The notes under the pieces are model-generated. The model ran no database searches and was not told the DNA's origin. It was given only the letters and a program-made list of their open reading frames with translations. From NCBI GenBank assembly GCA_937876375.1, contig CALEHY010000010.1, positions 62,001-126,000 on the forward strand: DNA of 64,000 bases, in the 5' to 3' direction. Both the position numbers and the translations under genes were made by a program. Source of the stretch: an uncultured Clostridia bacterium. GTDB taxonomy: Bacteria; Bacillota; Clostridia; Oscillospirales; Acutalibacteraceae. Shown here in pieces: positions 33,038 to 41,679 of the stretch; within the stretch, counting starts at the first letter, position 1, and the number at the start of each line of letters is the position of its first letter.

Positions 33038-33433
33038 ATGATGATTTCAACAAAGGGCAGATATGCACTTAGCATTATGCTCGATTTGGCAAGACATAAT
33101 GATGGCACATATGTGTCACTTAAGGACATTTCAGAGCGTCAAGAAATATCGATGAAATATTTAGAGGCTATTATTGCCAAGTTGTCAAAGGGTGGCTTGG
33201 TTGATAGTGCTAGGGGCAAGGCTGGTGGATATAGACTAAACAGAAATGCTGATGAGTACTCTGTTGGTGAAATCCTTATCTTGACCGAAAAGACTCTTGC
33301 ACCAGTAGCGTGTGTTAACTGTGATAAAAAATGTGTCAAGGAGGGCTCAATGCTCACTAGACCTATGTGGAATGAGTTAAATGAAATAATTATGTCCTTC
33401 TTGAATGAAAAAACATTGGCAGATTTGCTGTAA
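33038..33433 (+). CDS. Rrf2-family transcriptional regulator (IscR/CymR type)
   Basis: A 131-aa winged-helix regulator starting (M)MISTKGRYALSIMLDLA, the family hallmark. The recognition region is ISMKYLEAIIAKLSKGGLVDSARGKAGGY. Three cysteines in ACVNCDKKCVKE (about residues 91-98) are placed like the Fe-S ligands of IscR, so redox or iron-sulfur sensing is plausible; CymR-type members control sulfur amino acid genes. It starts 6 nt after metH and is presumably cotranscribed, which suggests it acts on sulfur or methionine genes. Confidence 0.9.
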   Translation: MMISTKGRYALSIMLDLARHNDGTYVSLKDISERQEISMKYLEAIIAKLSKGGLVDSARGKAGGYRLNRNADEYSVGEILILTEKTLAPVACVNCDKKCVKEGSMLTRPMWNELNEIIMSFLNEKTLADLL

Positions 33434-33466
33434 AAACAATTGTTAAATATCTGATTAAATAACAAA

Positions 33467-33508
33467 ATCGGGCACCCATATCTTTTGGGTGTCCGATAGT
33501 TTTTTTTG
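33467..33508. terminator. intrinsic terminator between convergent operons
   Basis: Twelve-base-pair stem ATCGGGCACCCA (33467-33478) / 33486-33497, 7-nt loop, strong T-run on plus; the A-rich flank also gives a T-rich tail on minus. Confidence 0.9.
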
Positions 33509-33510
33509 TT

Positions 33511-34011
33511 TTACCATTTTAGATTGTGTAGCTGACCCTTTTGGGATAGCTCTGGGTAGTCCCACTGGCGTAGCACTTCGTATGTGCCGACAGCAACAGC
33601 GTTCGATAGATTTAGGCTACGGATTATGCCTCTCATCGGCAGACGAACACAGTAGTCATGATTAGCTTTTAGTAGCTCCTCTGGTAGACCCTTTGTCTCC
33701 TTGCCGAAAACTAGATAACAGTTGTTGGGATATTTTACGTCACTATGGCTCTGTTCTGCTTTTGTGGTGAAATAGTAGAATGTGCCACCCTCATTTTTGT
33801 CAAAAAATTCTTCTGTAGAGTCGTAGTATGTAATATCCAGCTTGTCCCAGTAGTCAAGACCGGCTCTTTTTACTTGCTTGTCAGTGATATGAAAGCCCAT
33901 TGGACCGACTAGGTGTAGTCTTGCTCCAGTAGCAGCACAGGTCCTAGCGATATTGCCAGTGTTCTGTGGTATTTCTGGCTCGATCAGTACTATGTTAATT
34001 GAGTGTGCCAT
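33511..34011 (-). CDS. trmL: tRNA (cytidine(34)-2'-O)-methyltransferase
   Basis: SpoU-family knot methyltransferase of 166 aa that 2'-O-methylates the wobble base of tRNA-Leu. Motif 1 INIVLIEPEIPQNTGNIARTCAATG, motif 2 CYLVFGKETKGLPEELL, and motif 3 IRSLNLSNAVAVGTYEVLRQ are all present. The start overlaps the end of nagA by 17 nt. Confidence 0.95.
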   Translation of the reverse strand: MAHSINIVLIEPEIPQNTGNIARTCAATGARLHLVGPMGFHITDKQVKRAGLDYWDKLDITYYDSTEEFFDKNEGGTFYYFTTKAEQSHSDVKYPNNCYLVFGKETKGLPEELLKANHDYCVRLPMRGIIRSLNLSNAVAVGTYEVLRQWDYPELSQKGQLHNLKW

Positions 34012-35110
34012 TGATATATACCTCTTTGATATTTAGCTCGTCATCGCATATGATTAAATCTGCTGATTTGCCGATAGCGATAGAGCCGATTTTGTCATCT
34101 TCGCCAATAACCTTTGCTGGATTAATTGTGCAAGATTTTAGTGCTGATTTAAAATCAATGCCATATGATACAAGATTTTTGAACTCGTCGAACAGATTTG
34201 TGATAGATGCTGCGATTGTGCCATCCTCTAGCTTTGCTACCTTGTAGCCATCCTTGACATATGTCATCTGACCACCTAGCTCGTATTCACCATTGCCTAA
34301 TCCAGCACCACGCATTGAGTCGCTGACAACAACACCTCTGTCCTCACCCAGTATCTTGAATGTGTTGCGAAGAACGGATGGGCAGATATGCTCACCATCG
34401 CATATGATTTCACAGGTTGCATCGCTGTCTAGTACTGTGCCGACTACACCGGCCTCTCTGTGTGTCATTGGTGTCATAGCGTTGTACAGATGGGTGATAT
34501 GACTTGCACCTAGGTCAATAGCTCTCTTTGTTTCGTTAGCATTTGCGTTTGTATGACCGATTGAAACGGTGCATTTTTGTGCTGATTGTGTGATGAAATC
34601 ATCGCTGTCGAACGCCTCTGGTGCTATTGTGATTAGCTTCATTATCCCATTACTAGCGTTGTATAGCTTGTCAAAATCTTCGTTTGTACCTGTGATAACA
34701 TAGTCGCCATTTTGTGCACCTTTTTTGCTCATGGCGATGAATGGACCCTCAAAATTAATACCCATTACCTTTGCACCAGTTGGCTCATATGCAGCAATAT
34801 TTTTTGCAATATCGCATAGCTGGTCGATAGGCAGTGTCATAGTTGTTGGACAGAATGAGGTGATACCTCTTTTTGCTAGATATGTGCTTATTTTGTCTAG
34901 TGATTCGTGCGTGCCGTCACTAGCATCGCCACCATTGCCACCGTGGATATGGATATCGACGAATCCTGGCAGAATGATATTGCCTTGCATATCGATACCA
35001 TCATCTGACAGTATGCCGATTTCTGTGATTATGCCATTTTCTATTCTTATATCGCCGAACTCTTTTTCGAATTCTTCGTTATAAAAAGTGCAATTTTTCA
35101 GTATCATCAC
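33995..35110 (-). CDS. nagA: N-acetylglucosamine-6-phosphate deacetylase
   Basis: Amidohydrolase-superfamily enzyme of 371 aa that removes acetate from GlcNAc-6-P in amino-sugar recycling. Seen: FVDIHIHGGNGGDASDG (metal HxH), INFEGPFI with the metal Glu, IGHTNANA and ITHLYNAMTPMTHREAG with metal His residues, and VVSDSMRGAGLG holding the catalytic Asp. It overlaps dus by 4 nt at its start and trmL at its end. No nagB is in the window. Confidence 0.95.
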   Translation of the reverse strand: MMILKNCTFYNEEFEKEFGDIRIENGIITEIGILSDDGIDMQGNIILPGFVDIHIHGGNGGDASDGTHESLDKISTYLAKRGITSFCPTTMTLPIDQLCDIAKNIAAYEPTGAKVMGINFEGPFIAMSKKGAQNGDYVITGTNEDFDKLYNASNGIMKLITIAPEAFDSDDFITQSAQKCTVSIGHTNANANETKRAIDLGASHITHLYNAMTPMTHREAGVVGTVLDSDATCEIICDGEHICPSVLRNTFKILGEDRGVVVSDSMRGAGLGNGEYELGGQMTYVKDGYKVAKLEDGTIAASITNLFDEFKNLVSYGIDFKSALKSCTINPAKVIGEDDKIGSIAIGKSADLIICDDELNIKEVYINGTLN

Positions 35111-36069
35111 GAATTTTCCTTTACAATTCTAAATGCTAATTCCTGTAGCTGTTCAAAATGCTCGTATGAGCTGATTTCCTTTCGTAGCGCTGCTCCACCA
35201 CGCATACCCTTTGTGTAGTATGCAGCGTGGTGCCTAGCCTCACGCATAGCTGTGTATTCACCCTTGTATTCTATCGTTTTTTCGATATGCTTTAGCATAG
35301 TCACCATCTTTTGTGTGATGGTAGGTTCTGGCAGAACTCGGCATTCGTCGAGATATGCATTGATTTGGCTGAACACCCAAGGGTTACCCAGTGCACCTCT
35401 GCCAATCATTACTGCGTCACAATTCGTCTTTTCTAGCATAATTGTGGCGCTCTGCTCGTCTATTATGTCGCCATTGCCGATTACTGGTATTGATACAGCT
35501 TTTTTTACATTTGCGATAATATCGTAGTCGACCTTGCCGCTGTACATTTGTTGTCTTGTTCTGCCGTGGATAGTGATTGCTGATGCACCAGCTTTTTCCA
35601 TAAGCTGTGCCATCTCGATAGCATTGACACTCTCGTCATCCCATCCCTTGCGAATCTTGACTGTTACTGGAATATCTACAGCGTCAACAACAGTCTTTGC
35701 TATTTCATACGCTAGCTCTGGCTTTTTCATTAGGCTTGCACCACCACCATTCATAGCGATTTTTGGTGCTGGGCATCCCATATTGATATCGATTATTTCT
35801 GGCTTGTATTCTAGCACTTTTTTTGCTGCCTGTGCCATAATCTCTGGGTCATCGCCAAAGATTTGTGCTCCACATGGGTGCTCATCACCAAGGGTGAGTA
35901 GCTCTGCACTTTTTCGGTCTCCCATAGTCAGACCCTTTGCAGACACCATCTCTGTGACAGTGTAGCTAGCACCATATTGTACACATAGCTCTCTAAATGC
36001 TCGATCAGCAATACCAGCCATTGGAGCCAAAAATGCTATGTGCTTGAACTCAACATTTCCTATATTCAT
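35107..36069 (-). CDS. dusB: tRNA-dihydrouridine synthase
   Basis: FMN enzyme of 320 aa reducing uridine to dihydrouridine in tRNA. Seen: LAPMAGIADRAFRELC, the catalytic Cys in DINMGCPAPKI, VTVKIRKGWDD, TIHGRTRQQMYSG and VIGNGDI...VMIGRGALGNPWVF. DusB versus another Dus subgroup cannot be separated with certainty by eye. First gene of the dus-nagA-trmL operon, with GAGGTA and its own promoter upstream. Confidence 0.92.
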   Translation of the reverse strand: MNIGNVEFKHIAFLAPMAGIADRAFRELCVQYGASYTVTEMVSAKGLTMGDRKSAELLTLGDEHPCGAQIFGDDPEIMAQAAKKVLEYKPEIIDINMGCPAPKIAMNGGGASLMKKPELAYEIAKTVVDAVDIPVTVKIRKGWDDESVNAIEMAQLMEKAGASAITIHGRTRQQMYSGKVDYDIIANVKKAVSIPVIGNGDIIDEQSATIMLEKTNCDAVMIGRGALGNPWVFSQINAYLDECRVLPEPTITQKMVTMLKHIEKTIEYKGEYTAMREARHHAAYYTKGMRGGAALRKEISSYEHFEQLQELAFRIVKENS

Positions 36070-36089
36070 ATACTATACCTCTAGTGGAT

Positions 36090-36118
36090 AATATAACATA
36101 GTATTTTTAATTTGTAAA
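36090..36118 (-). promoter_or_regulatory. dusB: promoter for dus operon
   Basis: Minus-strand TTTACA (36113-36118), 17-nt spacer, TATATT (36090-36095). Its -35 occupies the same bases as the divergent polA -35. Confidence 0.65.
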
Positions 36119-36140
36119 TTATTTGTTTTTGTGATATAAT
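36112..36140 (+). promoter_or_regulatory. polA: promoter for polA
   Basis: TTGTAA (36112-36117), 17-nt spacer, TATAAT (36135-36140). Confidence 0.7.
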
Positions 36141-36170
36141 ATATCGACTTTATGTATTGGAGATTTAATT

Positions 36171-38756
36171 ATGAAGCTTCTAGTTCTTGATGGCAATAGT
36201 ATTATCAATCGTGCCTTTTATGGCATCAAGCTTTTGACTACCAAATCGGGTGATTATACTAATGCTGTTTTTGGCTTTTTAAATATGCTACTTCGATTTG
36301 AGGAAATGTGTTCACCAGACGCTGTTGCTGTTGCGTTTGACGTGCATGCTCCAACCTTTAGACACGAAATGTATGATTTGTACAAGGCTGGTCGTCATGG
36401 TATGCCGGATGAATTGCGTGCTCAAATGCCACTTGTTAAGAATATTCTTCATCTCCTTGGCATCAAGACCATCGAATGTGCTGGATGGGAGGCTGATGAC
36501 ATCCTTGGCACACTTGCAAAATCTTGTCGTGACAATGGTGACGAATGCTATATTGCTACTGGTGATAGAGACTCTTTGCAACTTGCACACGATGGTGTAA
36601 AGGTGCTACTTTGTCGCACAAAATCTACTGATATTATGGACGAAAAGGCTATTATGGATGAGTATGGTGTTACACCTCATCAGCTTATTCAGGTAAAGGC
36701 TCTACAGGGTGACACCTCTGATAATATCCCAGGTGTTCAAGGTGTTGGACCAAAGACAGCACTGGACCTTATCGCTAGATTTGAGTCGGTAGACAACATC
36801 TATGATAATATCGATACTATTGATATCAAGGCTGGCGTTCGTACAAAGCTAATTAACGACAAGGACAATGCATATCTGTCTTTAAAGCTTGGTGAAATTC
36901 GTACCGACGCTCCTATTGATACAGATATCAACAGCTATGTTAATGATGGTGGCGACAAGCAAGCTCTTATTGCAGAATTGACCAGATTAGAACTCTTTTC
37001 TATGCTTGAAAAATTCAACCTTGATGCTAACGAGGCTCTTGCCGTTAAGGAGGAAATCGTTGAGCGAAACATAGAACGATTGACCTGTATTGATGCTGAT
37101 TATCTTCTTGATAAGATAGGGGATAATGACGCATATTTTTATCCTAGCATTGTGGATAATACTATTACTGATTTGTATTTTGCATTCGGTGATGAGATTA
37201 TTGTTATGCCTAGCGAAACACCTGAGTACAAATATTTCGTCCGTACATTCTTTGAGAATGAAAATATCAAAAAATATACCTATAATTCAAAATTCTTGCA
37301 TCGTCTTGCTGCAAAGCTAGGAGTTGAGTGCAAGAATGTTTGTGGCGACCTTATGCTGTCTGCATATCTTCTTCGTCCATCTGATAGTAACTACGCTATC
37401 GACCATTTGTGCCTAGAATATGGCGTTCATATGCCAGATTACAAGAATTCACTTGGTGGTAGTGATGAGAATGTTGTGTGCGCATCTGTTATTAAGCCAT
37501 TATTTGAAAAAATGGATATTCTTCTTGATGAGGCTAATCAGACAAAGCTGCTGACAGATATCGAACTGCCACTATCAAGAGTACTAGCAAAAATGGAGAT
37601 AGAGGGATTTTCTGTCGACAAGGCTGGCATCGAGGAGTTTGGCAAAAAGCTTGCTGTTCGTATCGACGAGCTAACACACCTTATCTATGATGAGGTTGGA
37701 TATGAGTTTAATATCAATTCACCAAAACAGCTTGGCGTTGCACTGTTTGAGGATCTAGGTCTTTATTGCAAGAAAAAGACAAAGAGTGGATACTCTACCA
37801 ATGCTGAGGTGCTAGAGGCTATTAGAAATGACCATGTTGTTATTGAATATATATTAGAATATCGCTCACTTGCAAAGCTAAAGTCGACATATTGCGATGG
37901 TCTACTAAAGGTTATTGCTGATGATGGCAGAATTCATACATTCTTTAATCAGGTAGAAACTCGTACTGGTCGTATCAGCTCGCTTGAACCAAATTTGCAG
38001 AATATTCCTATTCGTACCGAGCTTGGCAGAGAGCTACGCAAATTCTTTGTTGCTGGTGATGGCAATGTGCTCGTCGACGCTGACTACAGCCAGATTGAGC
38101 TTCGTGTTCTTGCTGATTTGTCTAATGATGAGAATATGATTAATGCTTTTAACAGTGGTATCGATATTCATACAGCCACTGCGTCACAGGTGTTTGGATT
38201 GCCAGTTGATATGATTACTGGTCAGCTTCGTTCTCGTGCAAAGGCAGTTAATTTCGGTATCGTATATGGTATCGGTGCATTTTCCTTAGCAAAAGATATT
38301 AATGTTACTCGCAAGGAAGCACAGGAGTATATCACAAATTACCTTGCCACCTACAGTGGCGTTGACAAATATATGACTCATATGATAGACCTTGCTCGTG
38401 AAAAGGGATATAGCGAGACCTTGTTCAATCGTCGTCGCTATCTGCCAGAGCTTGCGTCATCTAATCATATGCTTCGTTCATTTGGTGAGCGTGTTGCTCG
38501 TAATATGCCTATCCAGGGCACAGCTGCTGATATTATCAAGATTGCAATGATTAGGGTTGATGATAGATTATCAGCAGAGAATATGAAATCAAAACTCATT
38601 CTCCAGGTCCACGATGAGCTTATTGTTGAAGCACCAGCTGACGAGGCTGACAAGGCACTTCAAATCGTCACAGAGGAGATGGAGAATGCTTGCAAGATGA
38701 AGGTTTTGCTCCGTGCTGATGGAAAAATCGGTGCAACTTGGTTCGAGGCTCATTAA
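36171..38756 (+). CDS. polA: DNA polymerase I
   Basis: Repair and Okazaki-fragment polymerase, 861 aa. N-terminal 5'-nuclease domain (about 1-290) with AGWEADDILGT, TGDRDSLQL and KALQGDTSDNIPGVQGVGPKTA. Middle domain (about 295-465) has the 3'-5' exonuclease fold position but lacks the catalytic DxE (AYFYPSIVD instead), so proofreading is probably absent. Polymerase domain carries motif A DADYSQIELRVLA, the O-helix RSRAKAVNFGIVYGIGAFSLA, and motif C LQVHDELIVEAP. First gene of a run with rimI and tsaD. Confidence 0.97.
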   Translation: MKLLVLDGNSIINRAFYGIKLLTTKSGDYTNAVFGFLNMLLRFEEMCSPDAVAVAFDVHAPTFRHEMYDLYKAGRHGMPDELRAQMPLVKNILHLLGIKTIECAGWEADDILGTLAKSCRDNGDECYIATGDRDSLQLAHDGVKVLLCRTKSTDIMDEKAIMDEYGVTPHQLIQVKALQGDTSDNIPGVQGVGPKTALDLIARFESVDNIYDNIDTIDIKAGVRTKLINDKDNAYLSLKLGEIRTDAPIDTDINSYVNDGGDKQALIAELTRLELFSMLEKFNLDANEALAVKEEIVERNIERLTCIDADYLLDKIGDNDAYFYPSIVDNTITDLYFAFGDEIIVMPSETPEYKYFVRTFFENENIKKYTYNSKFLHRLAAKLGVECKNVCGDLMLSAYLLRPSDSNYAIDHLCLEYGVHMPDYKNSLGGSDENVVCASVIKPLFEKMDILLDEANQTKLLTDIELPLSRVLAKMEIEGFSVDKAGIEEFGKKLAVRIDELTHLIYDEVGYEFNINSPKQLGVALFEDLGLYCKKKTKSGYSTNAEVLEAIRNDHVVIEYILEYRSLAKLKSTYCDGLLKVIADDGRIHTFFNQVETRTGRISSLEPNLQNIPIRTELGRELRKFFVAGDGNVLVDADYSQIELRVLADLSNDENMINAFNSGIDIHTATASQVFGLPVDMITGQLRSRAKAVNFGIVYGIGAFSLAKDINVTRKEAQEYITNYLATYSGVDKYMTHMIDLAREKGYSETLFNRRRYLPELASSNHMLRSFGERVARNMPIQGTAADIIKIAMIRVDDRLSAENMKSKLILQVHDELIVEAPADEADKALQIVTEEMENACKMKVLLRADGKIGATWFEAH

Positions 38757-38757
38757 T

Positions 38758-39180
38758 ATGAAAATTAGAATTGCTACAAAAGATGATATAGCCGATATTC
38801 TTCATATCGAGCAGACCTGCTTTTCTACCCCTTGGACTGAACAAGGTATTGCCGAAAGCATAGATAATGCTAATACCTATTTGTATATTGCTTCTATCGA
38901 TGGCAAGACTGCTGGATATATGGGAGTGCAGATTTTTAGTGGCGAGGGATATGTGACTAATGTTGCGACCTTGCCAGAGTATCGCAAACAAGGTGTTGCG
39001 AAGGCATTAATAAAACAGGTGCTAAAGCATGATATGGAATTTTTAACCCTAGAGGTTAGAGAAAGCAATATCCCTGCAATAAATTTGTACAAATCGCTAG
39101 GATTTACCGAGGTTGGCAAACGACCACGATTTTATCGTGATCCAACCGAGGACGCCTTATTGATGACGAGGTATTTTTAG
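38758..39180 (+). CDS. rimI: GNAT acetyltransferase RimI-like
   Basis: A 140-aa GNAT protein. ATG 38758 has GAGG 9 nt upstream and lies directly after the polA stop. The sequence IEQTCFSTPWTEQGI is the classic RimI substrate-side segment; the acetyl-CoA loop is PEYRKQGVAKALI and the C-terminal LYKSLGFTEVGKRPRFYRDPTEDALLM is typical. RimI acetylates the N-terminus of ribosomal protein S18 and is often clustered with tsa genes, as here (one gene away from tsaD). Confidence 0.93.
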   Translation: MKIRIATKDDIADILHIEQTCFSTPWTEQGIAESIDNANTYLYIASIDGKTAGYMGVQIFSGEGYVTNVATLPEYRKQGVAKALIKQVLKHDMEFLTLEVRESNIPAINLYKSLGFTEVGKRPRFYRDPTEDALLMTRYF

Positions 39181-40497
39181 GTGAAAAACAAAAGTAAAAA
39201 AACACAACGGTTAGAAAATCGTAGTCATATCAAGGAACAGTTTAATATATTTTTTAACGAATACTATATGGCAAATCCAGAAGTCAAAAACCTGTCATTT
39301 GGTGATATGGTTGATGATGTGGGATATTATGCTTTACTAGAGTATAAAAATTTTTCTCAGTACATTAATGTTCATTGGGATATAGGCGCTGGCGAGTGTA
39401 TTAGTTCGTGCTTTAAATTCCGTAGTGATTCGTATGATTATGTTTGCTATTTATCTCAAATGTTGGATTATTATGATAGTGATGATATTAATTGCTATTG
39501 CTATGACGAGTGCTATACAGATAACGCTATAAATTTTGCGTTTGATGAGATAATGTCAGCTACCAAAAAGTATTGGACAAAGTTAAATGAGATCGCATTA
39601 TCCTATGATATCCAAAACAAATTATTCGAGCAGATTTTTGCAGACGATCTATGCGAGCCTGATTTGAGCGATTATGATTTCTCATCGATTGAATATAATT
39701 GGGATTGGAATTATGTTTTGGGCAGCATGATGGTTGATCCAAAGGATTATAAAAAATCAATTTTACGCAAGGGCAAACGAAATAAACTGAAGACCGTTTA
39801 TGAACAAAGAGCGTATAGAGTATTCTTGAGTGATAAACAAGGTGAATATACATCTGTCTATCAACCATCAAAACAGGCAAAGAAGGACGAAACTACTATT
39901 GCATTAGTGTGCATAGGTATTTCAATACTATTTGGCGTACTATGTATGTTTATTGGGGTAAAGCTTGATGCCTATGTTATGGCAGACTGGGTTGGTAGAA
40001 ATAGGCTAGAGGCTTCGCTTCCTTTCTTTTTAGTTGGCTTTTTTGTGTGCCTGTTGTTTTTTGCAATTTTGCCAGATTCTATTGTAAAGCCTTTTTTATC
40101 AAAATCGAGGTATGATGAGTATTTAGCGTTAGCAAAAGCAGAAAGTTTTTCACTTACAGTAAAGATGATAATCGTTGTTGCAGTAATTGCTCTTTGCTGT
40201 GGTTCGTTGTTCTTCTTTGCATTTAATGGCGTTGGTATAAACAAGGATGGCGATATACTGTATAAGAAATATGCTTTGTCAGAAACGAAGACATATTCGT
40301 TGGAGGATACTGAAATTGCCATTGTTACCGGTGATGGAGGTAGCGAGTACATAGACACTGCATATGCATTTTGCATTGACGGAGAATGGATCGATTTTGG
40401 TGTGGCTGAAGAAGAGAATAAAAAAATAATTGAGGAAAGTATTGCTAAATACAACAAAGAAGTAAAGATCTACAGTAGTGTAGGAGATATAGAATAA
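39181..40497 (+). CDS. unknown membrane protein between rimI and tsaD
   Basis: Unrecognised 438-aa protein. GTG 39181 directly follows the rimI stop and has GAGGT 8 nt upstream. The N-terminal 235 residues are hydrophilic, unusually rich in Tyr, Asp and Cys (CYCYDECYTD) and without a signal peptide. Three membrane helices follow (about 239-262, 277-300, 327-349), then an outside-type beta domain (about 350-438). Codon use looks less biased than in flanking genes. rimI and tsaD are commonly adjacent, so this gene seems inserted into a conserved operon. The stop overlaps the tsaD start by one base. Confidence 0.75.
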   Translation: MKNKSKKTQRLENRSHIKEQFNIFFNEYYMANPEVKNLSFGDMVDDVGYYALLEYKNFSQYINVHWDIGAGECISSCFKFRSDSYDYVCYLSQMLDYYDSDDINCYCYDECYTDNAINFAFDEIMSATKKYWTKLNEIALSYDIQNKLFEQIFADDLCEPDLSDYDFSSIEYNWDWNYVLGSMMVDPKDYKKSILRKGKRNKLKTVYEQRAYRVFLSDKQGEYTSVYQPSKQAKKDETTIALVCIGISILFGVLCMFIGVKLDAYVMADWVGRNRLEASLPFFLVGFFVCLLFFAILPDSIVKPFLSKSRYDEYLALAKAESFSLTVKMIIVVAVIALCCGSLFFFAFNGVGINKDGDILYKKYALSETKTYSLEDTEIAIVTGDGGSEYIDTAYAFCIDGEWIDFGVAEEENKKIIEESIAKYNKEVKIYSSVGDIE

Positions 40498-41501
40498 TGA
40501 AAATTTTAGGAATAGAGAGTAGCTGTGACGAAACAGCCTGTGCAGTTGTTGAGGACGGCAGAGTTGTTTTGTCAAATGTTATTGCTACCTCATTAGAGGA
40601 GCATAAGCTGTATGGTGGCGTTGTGCCAGAGATTGCATCTCGTCGACATGCAGAGAGTATATCCGGTGTTGTTGAGCAGGCTTTGGCTGATGCAAAATGC
40701 ACTATGGATGATATCGACGCTATCGCTGTTACATACGCACCTGGTCTTATTGGCTCACTTTTGGTTGGCGTTAATTTTGCAAAAGGGCTCGCTCTTGCTA
40801 CTGATACACCACTTGTACCAGTGCACCATTTGCGTGGCCATATTGCGTCTAACTACATTTCTACTGATATTGAGCCACCATTTTTATGCCTAGTTGTCAG
40901 CGGTGGCCATTCGCATATTGTGGCTGTAAAGTCATATACTGAATTTGAGGTTATCGGCAAAACTCGTGATGACGCTGCTGGTGAGGCTCTTGACAAGGCT
41001 GGTCGTACAATGGGTCTTGCATATCCTGGTGGTGTGAGTATTGATAAGCTGTCACCAAGTGGTGATGAAAACGCCTTTACATTCCCAGTGCCAAAGGTTG
41101 CTAATTCGCCATACGATTACTCATTCAGTGGACTTAAGACTGCTGTTATCAATATTGTTCATAATGCACAGCAAAAGGGTGAGGAAATCAATGTTGCCGA
41201 TTTGTCAGCTTCATTCCAAAAATCTGTTGTGTCGTGCTTGCTTAAAAATTTCGAATTAGCAGCGATGAATTATGGATATAATAAACTTGTAATAGCTGGT
41301 GGTGTTTCGGCAAATTCAAAGCTTCGCTCAGAGGCAAAGAAAATGTGTGACAAGCATGGTTGGGAGCTGTTTATACCAGAACTAAAGTATTGTGGTGATA
41401 ATGCTGCTATGATTGCCGCACAAGGCTATTATGAGTACAAAAATGGTACTGTTGCTGACGAAAGTCTTAACGCTTATGCAACTATGCCATTGGACGCTTA
41501 A
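40497..41501 (+). CDS. tsaD: tRNA N6-adenosine threonylcarbamoyltransferase
   Basis: ASKHA-fold enzyme of 334 aa that installs t6A at position 37 of ANN-decoding tRNAs. It starts MKILGIESSCDETACAVV, and the metal-binding HxxxH is in VPVHHLRGHIAS (about 110). Also SGGHSHIV, DAAGEALDKAGRTMGLAYPGG and IAGGVSANSKLR. Partners TsaB and TsaE, often next door, are not in the window. Confidence 0.97.
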   Translation: MKILGIESSCDETACAVVEDGRVVLSNVIATSLEEHKLYGGVVPEIASRRHAESISGVVEQALADAKCTMDDIDAIAVTYAPGLIGSLLVGVNFAKGLALATDTPLVPVHHLRGHIASNYISTDIEPPFLCLVVSGGHSHIVAVKSYTEFEVIGKTRDDAAGEALDKAGRTMGLAYPGGVSIDKLSPSGDENAFTFPVPKVANSPYDYSFSGLKTAVINIVHNAQQKGEEINVADLSASFQKSVVSCLLKNFELAAMNYGYNKLVIAGGVSANSKLRSEAKKMCDKHGWELFIPELKYCGDNAAMIAAQGYYEYKNGTVADESLNAYATMPLDA

Positions 41502-41571
41502 AAAAATTGACAAAAATTTATCACACTACAATAGTAGAATATGACAAAATAATGAATTTTTGCATTATCTA

Positions 41572-41600
41572 TTGAATTTTTGGTATTTTTTGGATATAAT
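41572..41600 (+). promoter_or_regulatory. promoter for PEP carboxykinase gene
   Basis: TTGAAT (41572-41577), 17-nt spacer, TATAAT (41595-41600). Leaves a leader of about 75 nt before ATG 41680. Confidence 0.7.
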
Positions 41601-41679
41601 TACACTAACGAAATAGGGTCTTTTACAGATTGCTATTTTTGATAATTTATGTATTTCATTTTCAAAGGAGAATAGAATT

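Noticed and set aside
41507..41532. TTGACA ... TACAAT as promoter for the PEP carboxykinase gene
   Set aside because: The spacer is 14 nt; the TTGAAT-N17-TATAAT pair at 41572-41600 fits better.
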